From Cordia subcordata (Eukaryota; Streptophyta; Magnoliopsida; Boraginales; Cordiaceae), in assembly GCA_028554755.1 (NCBI GenBank), contig JAPTOF010000006.1:18785001-18849000 (forward strand): a stretch of DNA of 64,000 bases. The letters run 5' to 3'. The translations under genes were made by a program, and so were the position numbers. The notes below the pieces were generated by a model, which had not been told where the DNA came from, searched no databases, and worked only from the letters and a program-made list of their open reading frames with translations. Shown here piece after piece: positions 11,701 to 22,643 of the stretch; position 1 is the stretch's first letter, and each line of letters opens with the position of its first letter.

Positions 11701-12332
11701 TTTCAAAAATTGCTAAAAAATGGCTTAAATAAAGCTGTCAACGCGCAGGGCCGAGGGACCAACCGGTCGACCGGCTTTGGGGCTAAGTCAACCAGCCTAA
11801 ATTGGCCCAGATTTTGATCTATGATCGACCGGTCTTGACAGTAAAATGCTCATATATTGCTCGTTTTGGCTCTGATTTGCACACATTTTTACTATGGCTT
11901 CGTACCGATTCTGAGAATCTCCCAAGTCTTTTGCACCCTAAAACAAGTCCAAAATTTTTCCATGTCCTTTTTTGGTGCCAAGCTCCAAATTTGCCTCCCG
12001 TTGCGCTCAGTGTCGCCTCGATCGCTCCTTCCTTTGCTCAGCCACTTCCAAATGCATCTTTCAAGCCTTGTTTAAGTCTTAAACACCTTTGGCTTTAATC
12101 CACATACCAAACACCACAAATCAAAGTCCAATCATCTCCCAAATCTCACCTAAAACAAGCAACAACTGCGCATTAGTGTAGCATTTAAGTTCTAACCACA
12201 ACTATGAACATGTAAACCCTAATATGCACAAATATGACATAAATGCTATACTAATACAATAAATAAAGCTCAAAACACCTCAAAAAAAGTATATACATGC
12301 AATGCATAAGCACACACAAAACTAACACATCA
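8741..12332 (-). mobile_element. gypsy solo LTR, interrupted by a second solo LTR
   Basis: Complement ends are TGATGTGTTAG... (right edge, 12332) and ...TTTATGATCA (left edge, 8741). The flanks are an exact 5 bp duplication, TTACA at 8736-8740 and 12333-12337. A second LTR with its own duplication (9012-10862) sits inside; without it the unit is about 1.74 kb, normal for this family. The CCGGTCGACCGG-type cluster is at 11758-11830. Only LTR sequence is present, so it is a solo LTR. Confidence 0.82.
9012..10862 (+). mobile_element. gypsy solo LTR nested in the 8741-12332 solo LTR
   Basis: It starts TGATGTGTTTTATTTTTGTG and ends ...CTTCTAGGGCACATCA. AAAGG flanks it at 9007-9011 and 10862-10866, giving a 5 bp target duplication that overlaps the terminal base. 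A TATA box is at 9487-9492 (CTATAAAGG). GGTTCGACACC lies at 10776-10786 and a TTAGCT/AGCTAA stem-loop near 10247. It is opposite in orientation to the LTR it interrupts and must be younger than it. Confidence 0.83.
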
Positions 12333-12337
12333 TTACA

Positions 12338-13458
12338 CATAGTCATTTACAACAATTTAATGTGAAATTACAAAAATTTCGAAGTATATAACCACTCATT
12401 GCCCATAGCAATGTATAATTACATAAATTTAGGTTTTATTTGAATTTAATTCAAGTCATGAACTACTTTATATAAGAAGAGACTCCTAAAAAAAACTTAG
12501 AGTCATAATCTACCACTAAAATATATCCAAAAATTTGGGGGTCAAAATGTTATTTTCTTAAACTTTGGTGCCAAAATATAATTTCTAAAAAATGCAGGGG
12601 TCAGAAAGTAACTAGAAAATATAGGGGTCAAAAAATAATTTTTAAAAAATAAGGGTCAAAAGTAATTTCTAGAAAATATAAGGGTCAAAAAGTAATTTCT
12701 AAAAAATATAGAGGCCATATTGTAATATAGACAAGTACAAGGACTAATTACAAATAATAATAAAATTTGTCCAATATTCGTTGCTTTCATTGATGCAAAG
12801 GAAAAAATTCAGCTTTTCTATCCAACTTTAAGCAGTAATAACTTTCTACATGATTATCTAAATTGTGCATACAATATATTGTTAGAAAGCTTGAAATCCA
12901 GAGTTTCTGTCAATAAATTGATGATATTTAGACATGCACTACGCTGAAAGAAATTTAGCCCCAAACATGGTCCTAAAAATTTGCAATCCAAATTTCCAGA
13001 ATTTTTTTTTTGACACAAGGGAATTCAACCAAGTAAAACTCTCTCGATTTAAGACTAAAAAATCCATGTGGTATATCAACGCAAAGCCCTTAACGTGTAG
13101 TTTCTAATGATATATTACTTGCATATAAAAGCATAGCGAATAAAAAGATATATCAATCCTAAGTTGGCACTTTAAACTCGTTTTTATTATTTCCAGAAAA
13201 ACTAATTCGATGCATGAACTTTAAAAAAAAACGTATCTCTCTCAATTCTAAGCTAAATTGCACATATAATTTACCGATTGAAAGCTATAAGTGTTTACTT
13301 TTAAATAATATGTATAACATTTACAATAGAGCACTAAAAAGAGAGAGAAAAATCATGCAAAAGGGGACAAAACAAATTGAAATTACACAATTTCTGTAAC
13401 TTCGAAACAATATTCAAAGTTAATAATCATAATCCAATAGAGAATGAACATAATCTGA
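12338..13458 (-). other. copia 5' leader, distal part
   Basis: AT-rich, no supported coding frame. It holds the ~30 bp minisatellite listed separately. Three diverged blocks share a pattern of CTTTCTACATG / CTCTCTCGATT / CTCTCTCAATT, then an A/T-rich stretch and GAAAGCT (around 12840-12895, 13040-13110, 13230-13300), so the leader may have grown by internal duplication. It ends at the primer binding site. Confidence 0.5.
12536..12712. repeat. minisatellite of about 30 bp x 6 in the copia leader
   Basis: Imperfect units of 27-30 bp follow the pattern AGGGGTCAAAAAGTAATTTC plus an A/T-rich tail; they begin near 12537, 12567, 12597, 12624, 12652 and 12681. Units differ by substitutions and small indels. 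Confidence 0.75.
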
Positions 13459-13469
13459 CTCTGATACCA
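13459..13469 (-). other. copia primer binding site (tRNA-iMet type)
   Basis: On the minus strand TGGTATCAGAG lies one base after the LTR end. This matches the 3' end of plant initiator tRNA-Met, the usual minus-strand primer of copia elements. It fixes the element orientation and the 5' LTR edge. Confidence 0.85.
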
Positions 13470-13470
13470 A

Positions 13471-15729
13471 TGAAAGAAAAAGTGTATCATAGTTTAAAGA
13501 TGAATACTTACCTGAATTGCCTAATACATCACCCCAGTTAACTCACGAATCAGAGTCTTGAACACAACTAGTTAAAGATTATCGATCACAACTTAAGTGC
13601 CCTTTTCTGAGTGTTTTTGTAGAGAGAAATTTTTTATCGATAGAGAGAAGTCTTATTTCTTTTTTTCTTATAAAGAACGTATCTTTATATGCAAATAAAA
13701 ATTCCAACGTACTGAGATAATGGAGAGTTATTTAACTTCCCACTCTTGGGAGGTTTCTTAACTTCCCATAACTCTTTTATTTTTTTGCTTTATCCATTAA
13801 TAAATAAGTCAGATCGGGTCAATCCACATTAGGCGATGGTGTCGTCTTTCGAGTGCAAGCTCTAAAAGACCTGCAAGCATACGGATCGTGCAATATAGTG
13901 TAAACAAGTGTGGGTGTCGAACCACAGGGAGGCGTGAATAATGTGGGTGAATTCTATGCTTGGTGTTCTAGAAAGTGCCAAAAAGAAAGATCTAAACTAG
14001 ACATATTTTTGGGGTTTTGGATTATCGGGAGCTCTAGGTAAAGGAAATAAAACTAAACTATGAATATGAAAAATGGGAGCACAAGTTGGTTAAGAGGGAA
14101 TTAACACTTGAGAAGGGGTTAGGGTGACTTCGACTTATGAATGGGTAATTCTATACTCAAATGCTATGGGATTAAAGGATGATGGCTAACTATCATGAGT
14201 GCTCTTAACTAGGTTGCTAGTTAGTGTCCTAATTTCCCCCTAGGACTCGGTGCGGGTCCGTCCCTAGGTGGCACCTCCTAGTGCTACGGCATGGTCCTTA
14301 TGACCTAGGGCCTCAAGAATGACTAACTAACTTCCTAGGTGGCTTAGAATGATCCTACCTTAGTACCTAAACCTTTGGCTGGATTTAAAGCCAAGACCTA
14401 GTGTTGCTAAGGTCGACTAAACCTATCCGGAAACCTATTGGCTGGATTTAAAGCCAAAGGAGACTCAGCCTAGACTAGCCGTAAATTATACTTCGTCATT
14501 CTGAGGTCACTACAGCAGGATTTGACTTGCTAGTGCGTTCATACATGTTCAAGGCCAAGGTGCTCGTGAATAATGGAACCTATTCAACTACCAAACATCG
14601 TCATGTTCAGCTCACACCATTAGAAATAATTAACACCCAACACGTATGCGTTATTGAAGTTATGCTCTTTACTAGGCATGCAAATATACATATAGACATG
14701 AATAAAAGCATTACCCATTTCATAGTATCCACATATAAACACATAGACATAATTATAATATGGATTAGATGTGTTTAGTAACAAACAAACTTCAATTTAT
14801 ACACATGTTACTCATCTAGGCATTTTATCAAACATTTAGACATGAATGAGAAAATATCCATTTGAACAAGAAAATTCGAAACATGTATATATCCCATATC
14901 ATAAGAGTATATAGTTAACCCATCACATAAGTTAAATCACCCTACACAAGTCTACTCAATCATAATAGGAAATAGAATGAAAGAGAGATAATGAAGCTTC
15001 TCTTTCATCCTAGGTAATCTTGTACAAAGCTTTTGAGCAAACTTGATTCCAAAATGTTTGAACCCTCCAAATCAAGCTTGGTTCTTAGTGAGAAATGTGT
15101 GAAAAGTGTGTGTGAAGTGGGTGGGATCTAGGGTTAAGTGTGTGAGAATTTTAGGTGTGAAGTGTGTGTTAATCTACCAAAAAGTCCTCCTTTTTTTTCT
15201 GCAGAATCGGGCCCTATTTATTTGTTCTCAGCATATTGCCGGTCGACCGGCCTCTGGACCTAGCTCGACCGGCTTTTTAATGATGCTCTCTGGACTGGTC
15301 GGTCGACCTAGCCAGTCAATTGGCTCTAGAGGGGTGGTCGTCTGGCTATTTTTGGCACCTCTCTGGAGTGGCCGGTCGACCGGCTCTTTTTCCTTGGTCG
15401 TCCGGCTGACTTTCTTCCTCCATTCTTTGTCTTTTCGGCCTCTGGTCTTCTCTCTTAGACCCGTGCATTTCCCATCTTCATCACCTTTCATCGTCCAATC
15501 TCGATCTTAACCCAAAGTTCACCTAAATCATTGAAAATAAGCAATTAGTGTAGCAATTTGTCTCTTAAACTCGATATGCACATTTGTTTACGCTTAAGCC
15601 TATTTCTATCAAAAGCACTACGCTAATGCATCATTATGAGCACTCAACACCTCTAAAATATAGGTAAATTACAATGCAAACACACACAAAATCACAACAC
15701 ATCAGGCGACCTGACCTGGATTTCTAACA
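13471..15729 (-). repeat. 5' LTR of the copia element, split by a gypsy solo LTR
   Basis: The two pieces, 13471-13836 and 15710-15729, rejoin into a ~386 bp LTR that starts TGTTAGAAAT and ends ...TTCTTTCA on the minus strand. Compare the 3' LTR at 1-340: both run through the same CTTAAGTGCCCTTTT and GAGAGTTATTTAACTTCCCA text. The interruption is the solo LTR at 13837-15704 plus its duplicated target. Confidence 0.88.
13837..15704 (-). mobile_element. gypsy solo LTR inside the copia 5' LTR
   Basis: An exact 5 bp target duplication, GGCGA, lies at 13832-13836 and 15705-15709. On the minus strand the LTR starts TGATGTGTTGTG and ends ...AAGACGACACCA. It is 1868 bp with no internal domain. It holds GGTTCGACACC (13913-13923), two TTGGCT/AGCCAA stem-loops (about 14388 and 14440), the CCGGTCGACCGG cluster (15238-15405) and a weak TATA-like AAATAAATAG (15214-15223). 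Confidence 0.92.
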
Positions 15730-16643
15730 AACTATAAAGTAATAACAAATAGATCTTTTGAGGAAATTAAAATGAGTGGAATTGACGGATTTCGGAAATG
15801 GTCATGTACCTTTTGTGAGTTAAATAAAATTTTCTTACCCCACCAAAAAAAAAAGAAATTAAAATGAGTGAATCCGTTGGAACAAGTCATAAGCATGTTA
15901 CATTACATAGTAAGCAATCTTTGATGGTGACCTAGCAAGATTTAAGTTAAAGAATAATTGAAATGGTCTTTCCTTGTTGCTTTCATAAGGGAGAGGAAAC
16001 ATTGTTGTTTTTTTAGCTGCTCATTTAAGGCCATTTCTCAATCTTACGTTACAGGAACAAAAGGGAATAAAGAGTTGAAAACCAGGTGGGATGGGACATA
16101 CCTTGCCTCAACCTCTTTTTATAATTGTTCCCCACTTATAATACTCTGCCATGTCTTATTTTATGGCAATACTTGACAATTGAGAGCCACATATTATTCT
16201 TGTTGCTTGTCTTTTTCGGGATCACATACTGAGTTGCACTTGTCTTAGGCTCCATGTGATGTAAGGCAGATGTTCTTTTGCAAATTCTTTCTGATAGTAA
16301 GGATAAGCCTCCCAAAGCTGAAAAGACTTAAGTTAGCACTTTCACTTTTTGGCTTAGAACTAAGATGTGGTATAGAGTACAACTAGGACAATAAGGATAA
16401 TCCAATAAACTATTCAATTCAAATAGGCTTTTCCATCTAGTATACGGTTAGAATCAATAGGAGAATTCTTCAAAATAACCAAAGCACGAATTAGAGCTAG
16501 TTTGGCTTTCCTCTTTAAAGAGTCAAACTAACTTTTGTAGCTTAAAGTCCATTTTAGAAAAAAGCTAGTGTTTGATTTCTATTTCAAAATTTAGTTCGAG
16601 TCCAAAGTCAATAGAGTTTTAGGTAAAAGGGAAAAGTCAAGCT
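15730..16643. other. unassigned AT-rich flank, no supported gene
   Basis: This lies outside the copia element and resembles none of the other elements here. The longest plus-strand frame (15958-16176, 72 codons) has no recognisable motif or coding support. It may be low-copy genomic DNA at the original copia insertion site. Confidence 0.4.
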
Positions 16644-17232
16644 GCATTTGGCTTGCAAAATATTTTCCAATTTTCATTTTCTGTTTTCATTTTCTTAAAA
16701 GAGTTTTCATTTTCAGATTCATAAAATTTAGAAACGTGTTTGGTTAAAAAAAGTTAAAATTGTTTTCTAGGAATGAAAACTAGGAAAATAAGCACTCAAA
16801 ACATTTCTCTTTTTGATATTTATCTACAAAATTGTTACCTTATTTTTTAGTTTTCTTACAAATATTTACAAAATTTTTCACCTTGTTTTCTAAATTTTTA
16901 GAAATATTTACAAAATTATCACCTTAGTTTTTAAATTTTTTAGAAATATTTATAAAATTGCCACCTTGTTTTCTTAATTTTTAAGAGATATTCACAAAAT
17001 TTTTATCTTGTTTTCTAAATTTTTTTGAAGAACAACTTTATTTACAAAATTGCCACTTTAATTTCACAGTTTTTTGAAAAACATTCAAAACATTCTTTTG
17101 ATGTTTCTAATTTCTAAAAAAAATGTCTTTAGTTTTCTAAAATTGAAAATGAAAATAAGTTAATCAAATGAGTTTTCTATCATAATTTCTATTTTTTATG
17201 AAAATGAAAATAGAAAACAAGCAAACCAAATG
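16644..17232. mobile_element. MITE-like element with CATTTGG terminal inverted repeats
   Basis: The left end CATTTGGCTTGC and the right end GCAAACCAAATG are inverted copies with one mismatch, and the AT-rich similarity continues inward (TTTTCATTTTC against GAAAATGAAAA). It is about 590 bp, AT-rich and non-coding. The interior (about 16815-17075) is a run of ~50 bp repeats built on TTTACAAAATT...CACCTTGTTTTCTAAATTTTT. I see no clear target duplication. The TGTTTGG-rich ends resemble hAT-type MITEs of plants, but the family is inferred. Confidence 0.5.
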
Positions 17233-17853
17233 GACCCAAAATTTTTTTACTTATCTCTTTCTAGTTTGCGTGAAGGATTTTTAAAAAATTCTTCACACAA
17301 AAAAAAATCCTCATTATTGTTATTATTAATACTTCTTGCATTACAAGTATAATTAAAAATGAATTAAATAATAGAATATAGTAACTAAAAATTAAACTTA
17401 TAATTATAAATTTAATAAAAATAAAATAAAAATAATCAATATAAGTAAAATAATTAAATTAATAATAAATAACTTAATGTTTAATAATTTTGAATGACCT
17501 TGGATAGAAAAATAGCTAGTCGAGAGAAAATGTGAAATGAAATGATATAAGATGATGTGATTGAGGATAGAGAAAGAGAGGAGAAAAAAATTAATTGTTC
17601 TGAAGCACAACTCAAGTCAAAAATTTGCTAATAAACAATGCCGCTATTTGGTGTTATTTTGACATTCATAATGTCTTTTTGTTTTTCTTTTCTGATGCAA
17701 GAATTGGTTGAATTTATCCTAATGTTGTACTCTTGTTGTGTATCAATCCGTTCTAATGCTAGCGTTTAGTTTGTAAACATATGGCAATACCTACAATAAG
17801 GCCTTCTTTGGCAATTTGCTATTTAGGCACTTAACAGTCAGACAAAGAGATGT

Positions 17854-18086
17854 AGGGCCTGTTTGAATTGGCTTTTTTTCAAAAGCGCTTTTTAAATGGC
17901 ATTTGAAAAATAACTTTTTTTAGTTGCTAAAAATTCTGGCTTATAAAAAAACTGTTTTTGAGCTTTTTTCAGTGTTTCAACTTTTCTGGAAGCCAAATCA
18001 AATAGTTATTACAAACTATTTTCAAAATATGTTGTGTAAAACTATTTTTAGAAAAAAAAACAAAAACATAAACTAAACAGGATCTT
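17854..18086. mobile_element. possible MITE, GGGCCTGTTTG ends
   Basis: It begins AGGGCCTGTTTGAATTGGC and ends CTAAACAGGATCTT; the terminal CCTGTTT is inverted at the far end with mismatches outside it. It is about 230 bp, AT-rich, non-coding. GGGCCTGTTTGG ends are common in plant hAT-like MITEs. Target duplications are not clear, so the limits are approximate. Confidence 0.4.
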
Positions 18087-19116
18087 AATCTTCAAATAAA
18101 TCTCATTGCAATAGAGAGAAAAAGGAGAGAAGACAAAAGGGTTCTCACAAATTAATATAACAAAACTTCAAATTGGAGGAAAAAAATAGATGAAAGAATG
18201 AATTACAAAAGTGATGTTTTCTAATAATAGCTTGTATTGAAAGCTTTAGCCTTTAATTTGAAAAGAGTTGTGATTGGGGGTAGAGAATGTGATGAAAGAG
18301 AATGAGGTTTAAAATTTAAAAGAAGCTTGTGATGAAAGCTTTGGATGCTTAAAGCATATTTGATAAGCGTTACTGATCAGATAGAAAGTTTTGGGAAAAG
18401 AAAAAAAGAGAGTTAAATAGTTAAGAGAGAATGAGACAATAACATGCAGCAACTAAGGAAACTGGTGGGAAAACTAAGCTTGAGTGGTTTTTGCTTTGAT
18501 TTAATAAAAGAGAGATGATATGTTTTTAGAATAGTTTTATATTTTCGTCATTTCATGTATAATTGACTCTTTATTATCTTTATTTTTTTAATATGATTTG
18601 TTTTTCGAGTAACATCTAACTCTTTGGCTTAAATTTGTACAATGTGTTTTATTGATTAGTCAAAATTATCATCTTTGAGCATTTGAAATGTCTAATTTGC
18701 TCTCCTTGAGCATTTGAATTTGATGGTGTATACATGAATAAGAGAATTGTTTTAGTTAAAAAAAAAAATCATCTAGCCAATGGTAAAATAGTTACTACTT
18801 TGACATGGATTGAATTGAGCATTTCCTTGGATGATAGATGATTACTAGTGTTAAAGTATGCCCTAACTTTTATCGCTTAACTATGATTGTGATATATTTA
18901 AATTATTAACTGACTTTTATTTTTTCATTTTTTTTTGTTTTTGTAAAATAATAAAGTATTGGTAAGTAGCATTTAAACCTACAAATTTCCCTAAGAATCA
19001 TATAACTTCTTTTTCATTTTACATGTTGCTTACTTGGTTACATAAAAGTTATTTATGCACCTTTATTATCAACTTTTATATCTAACAGTTATGTTACGTG
19101 TTTGTGGTAGCTACAA

Positions 19117-19278
19117 ATGGCTCCTCCTGTTCTCTTCAGTAATGAGCTTGTACCACCAAATAAACTTCGACATATCATACTTAAAATCATTCAAGTTTGG
19201 TTTGTGAACTGCGATTGTGCTACTGATCCACAAAAATATGGAAATGATATTGTTGGACGAACATGTACGCCGAACTGA
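19117..19278 (+). pseudogene. short gene-like reading frame (possible exon fragment)
   Basis: A 53-codon frame starts MAPPVLFSNELVPPNKLRHI and continues KIIQVWFVNCDCATDPQKYG to a stop. Its composition is protein-like and differs from the surrounding AT-rich DNA. TTGTGGTAG just before the ATG could be an intron 3' end. The LRHIILKIIQVWFVNC text is faintly like the first strand of RPA-type OB folds found in host and Helitron-related proteins, but this is weak. The LTR of element A begins 78 bp downstream and may have cut the gene. No function assigned. Confidence 0.3.
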
Positions 19279-19356
19279 TTAACAAATAATATTACATTTA
19301 ATTCTTACATTTTTTAAATTGCTATGTAATTAATTTAATTTACTTTAATAGGGTAA

Positions 19357-21244
19357 TGGTGTCGTCTCTCAAGTGCAAGCTCTAAAGACCCGCAAACGCA
19401 CGGATCGATACAGTGTAATGTATGGGAGATGAGTGTTGAACCACAGGGAGGCTATATTATGGGATGGACTCTACGTGTGTATGTCCAAGAGATTGACTAA
19501 AAAGAAACCTAAACTAACTATTTTTGGTGTTTTTGGATGATCGAGAGCTCTAGCTAAATAAAATGAAAACTACACTATGAGAATGGAAGGCAGGGAAACA
19601 AACTAATCTAAAGGGAACTAACAAATGCAAGGGTGTTAGGGTGACTTTGGCTTATGAATGGGTGATTATATACTCAAATGCTATGGGATTAAAGGATGAT
19701 GGCCTGCTATGGTGATTGCTCTTAGCTATGTTGTTAATTAGTGTCCTAATTTCCCCTTAGGACTCGGTGCAAGTGCATCCCTAAGCGGCGCCTCCTAAAG
19801 CTACGGCGTGGTCCTTATGACCTAGGGCCTTAAGAGTGACTAACTAGCTTCCTAGGTGATTTAGAATGGACCTACCTTAATACCTAAACCATTGGCTGGA
19901 TTTAAAACCAAGACCTAGTGTTGCCAGGGTCGACTAAACCTATCCTGAAACATATTGGCTGGATTTAAAGCCAAAGGAGACTCGACCTAGGCTAGCCCTA
20001 AATCACTTGTCATCATTCTAAGGTCACTATAGCGGAATTTAAATGCTAGCACATTCATACATGTTCTAGGCCTAGGTGTTCATGAATAATGGGATCTATT
20101 CAACTACCAAATATCATCATGCTCGGATTACACCATTCGAAGCGATTAACAACCAACATGTATGCATTAATGAAGTCACATTCACTACTAGGCATGCAAA
20201 TATATAGATGGACATGAATATAAGCATTACCCATTTCATAGCATCCACATATAAACACATAGACATGATTATAGCATGGATTAGATGTGTTTTGTAACAA
20301 ATAGACTTCAATTTATACACATGCTACTCAACTAGGCATTTTATCAAACACTTAGACATGAATGAGAAAATAACCATTTGAACAAGGAAATCAAAACATG
20401 TATATATTCAGCCATCAAATCCCACATCATAAGAGTACATAGTTAACCCATTACATAAGCTAAATCACCTTACACAAGTCTACTCAATCATAATAGGAAA
20501 TAGAATGAAAGAGAGATTATGAAGCTTCCTTTTCATCCTAGCTAATCTGGTACAAAGCTCTTGAGCAAACTTGAATCCAAATGTCTGAAACCCTTTAAAT
20601 TCACTTGATTCAAGGTGATAAATATGTGAGAGAGTATGTGTGAGAGAGTGTGTGTGAGATGAATGAAAACTAGGGTTACGTGTGTGAGATGTAGGTGTGA
20701 AAAGTGTGTGTGTGTGATCGGTCTAAAGTCTTCTTCTTTTAAAGACCGAAAATTGAGCTTTTTATATCAGCATCTGCACACTGCCAGTCGACCGGCTTCT
20801 ATTCTTAACTTGTTTGGCTTTCAAAGTGGTGCTCTCTGCTGAAAGGGTAGTGAACCAGCTTTTTTTGGTAGGTTTCTAGAGTGGCCGGTCGACTGAGTGG
20901 CCAGTCGACCTAGCCAATCGATTGGCTTTTCTTCTAGGTCATCCAGCTGACTTTTCTTCCTCCATTCTTTGTCTTTTTGGCCTCTAATCTTCTCCTCTTG
21001 ACCCATGCATCTCCCATCTACATCACCCATCCACGTCTAATCTCGATCTTAACCCAAAGTTCACGTAAATCATTGAAAACAAGCAATTAGTGTAGCAATT
21101 GTCTTTTAAACTCAATATGTACAATTGTTTATACTTAAGCCTATTCTTAACATAAGTACTACACTAATGCATTTTCATGGGCACATAACACCTCTTAAAC
21201 ATGGCAAATGACAACATAAACACACATAAAAACATAACACATCA
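19357..21244 (-). repeat. 3' LTR of element A
   Basis: The minus strand starts TGATGTGTTATG and ends ...GAGACGACACCA, 1888 bp. It matches the 5' remnant at 30496-30783 over its last ~285 bp. A TATA box on the minus strand (TATAAAAA, complement of 20759-20766) follows the palindrome cluster at 20783-20945. Stem-loops TTGGCT...AGCC occur near 19890 and 19955. Confidence 0.88.
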
Positions 21245-21282
21245 ACACTCCCAAACCTTCTCCTTACTTGTCCCCAAGCAAG
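21245..21282 (-). promoter_or_regulatory. polypurine tract and adjoining hairpin, element A
   Basis: On the minus strand AAGGTTTGGGAGTGT abuts the 3' LTR and is the expected plus-strand primer site. Just upstream is CTTGCTTG-GGGA-CAAGTAAG (21263-21282), an 8 bp stem with one mismatch and a 4-base loop. The same pair occurs beside the 3' LTR of B, C, D, E and G. Confidence 0.7.
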
Positions 21283-22643
21283 CCCAATCTTAAGTTTATT
21301 TCTAAAGCTGATACAATGGATTGGCTAAAGGATTAACTCGCTATCAAAGTTAGTCTAAGAAGCATGAAGGGGGCATTTCTATTGTGGAGAGATCCCCAAG
21401 CCTCTTTGGATCTTCCCTTTACTTATAAGGGGTTTCGTTCCTCGTGGGAATTTCCCAAGTAGCCAATCCACCACAAGCCTAGGATTCTAACTCACACACT
21501 CGGGATGTTGATATTTCGTGCCCCCTCAACTAACATGGCCTCCCTAACATGCACAAAGCCTCAAGGATAAGAAGAAAGAGAATATACAAACTCATTGGCT
21601 TATAAAAAGCCTTATTCACGTATTTACATAGAGGATAGCTTGTGCTAAGTTGACATTGTGTCAATTTTGCACTTATTCACAAAAGTTTTTGGTGCCTTTG
21701 GCTTTATTTCTTTTTCATTTTTTTTCTTTCTGATATTTTTACACCTTTTTGCCTTTTTAAATTTTTTTTTGGATTTTTCATGCTTTGCATTGTATTCAAA
21801 CAAAGAGAAAAGAAAAAGAAAGGCTTAGGCACGAAAAAAATGACCAATCAAGGGTAGGGCACTCACATTAACAACCCTTTCTTTGTTTACTCTTTCCTAC
21901 CAAGTTATGAGGTGGCTACAAGGGATGTTCTTGAAAGTCCTCACTCTCCACAATTTTCAAGGGCATCTCCTCCAAGTCTTGGTTCTCTCTCCACTCCATT
22001 CATTTTCCCACAATGCTACTCATATTTACTTATCAATTGAGTCAACCACAATAGCCAACACAATGATCAACCAAGAAATAAACACTCTACATGCATCAAA
22101 ATCGAAAAATTTTCACCATTTTAAGCACATAATGCACAACTACCCTACACAAAGCTTATAACAAGAAAACCAAACTCCTACACCCTCAAACCTAAACTTT
22201 GCTTGTCCTCAAGCAAATAAAGTAAAGCACATAAACAAGCAAATTGGCATTACAAAGCAAGTAAGGGTAGTGGGGATGGGGTAGAAACATGGGGAACAAG
22301 TGGAGAAAGGATAGATACAACCTTGCGTTTTCTTCAAAGTTATCCATGCCAATGATAGGTCACCATACTACTAACCATGTGACTCACAATTCATAAACAC
22401 TCACAAAGAAAACAATGTTAATAGCATTGCCTATGCCTGCTTGCATTGGTCTTGTGGGACTAAGGATTGGGATTCAACACTTTTGGTGTAGGTGAAAGAA
22501 AAAGAAAGAAAAGAAAAAGAAAAGAAAAAATGAAATAAGTGCAAAATTGCAAAATTGAACCTAGGTTGCCTCCTAGTAGCGCTAACCACCATGCCGTCAA
22601 CCAAGCAAATACCAACTCTTCTTTAACCTCCATATATGGGATC
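21283..22643 (-). other. 3' UTR of element A
   Basis: No supported frame. It contains a second hairpin (TTTGCTTG-AGGA-CAAGCAAA on the minus strand, 22198-22217) with its own purine-rich tail (22180-22197). It also contains pyrimidine-rich tracts (21700-21790) and the conserved box with CTCCTAGTAGCGCTAACC (about 22571). The same blocks recur in B, D, E and partly C. No env-like ORF is seen. Confidence 0.6.

Larger units (their letters stand above)
1..15729 (-). mobile_element. Ty1/copia LTR retrotransposon, decayed, with four nested gypsy solo LTRs
   Basis: Reading on the minus strand, a 5' LTR (13471-15729) is followed by a tRNA-iMet-type primer binding site, a long leader, gag, protease, integrase, RT and RNase H in copia order, a purine-rich stretch and a 3' LTR that leaves the window at position 1. 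The two LTRs align from positions 11 and 13540 onward and both end inward in TTTCTAACA. Four gypsy solo LTRs inflate the element; without them it would be about 8 kb. All reading frames are broken, so it is a fossil. The base pairs after the 5' LTR (AACTA, 15730-15734) would be one target duplication; the partner lies outside the window. Confidence 0.88.

Noticed and set aside
15228..15491. Two overlapping opposite-strand ORFs in the palindrome cluster
   Set aside because: A self-complementary repeat opens frames on both strands; no separate coding evidence.
17404..17610. Ile/Leu-rich 68-codon ORF
   Set aside because: AT-rich sequence translated by chance; no homologous frame elsewhere.
21700..21800. 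Possible CRISPR or structured repeat array in the UTR
   Set aside because: Low-complexity T-rich tract without regular repeats or spacers; plant nuclear context.
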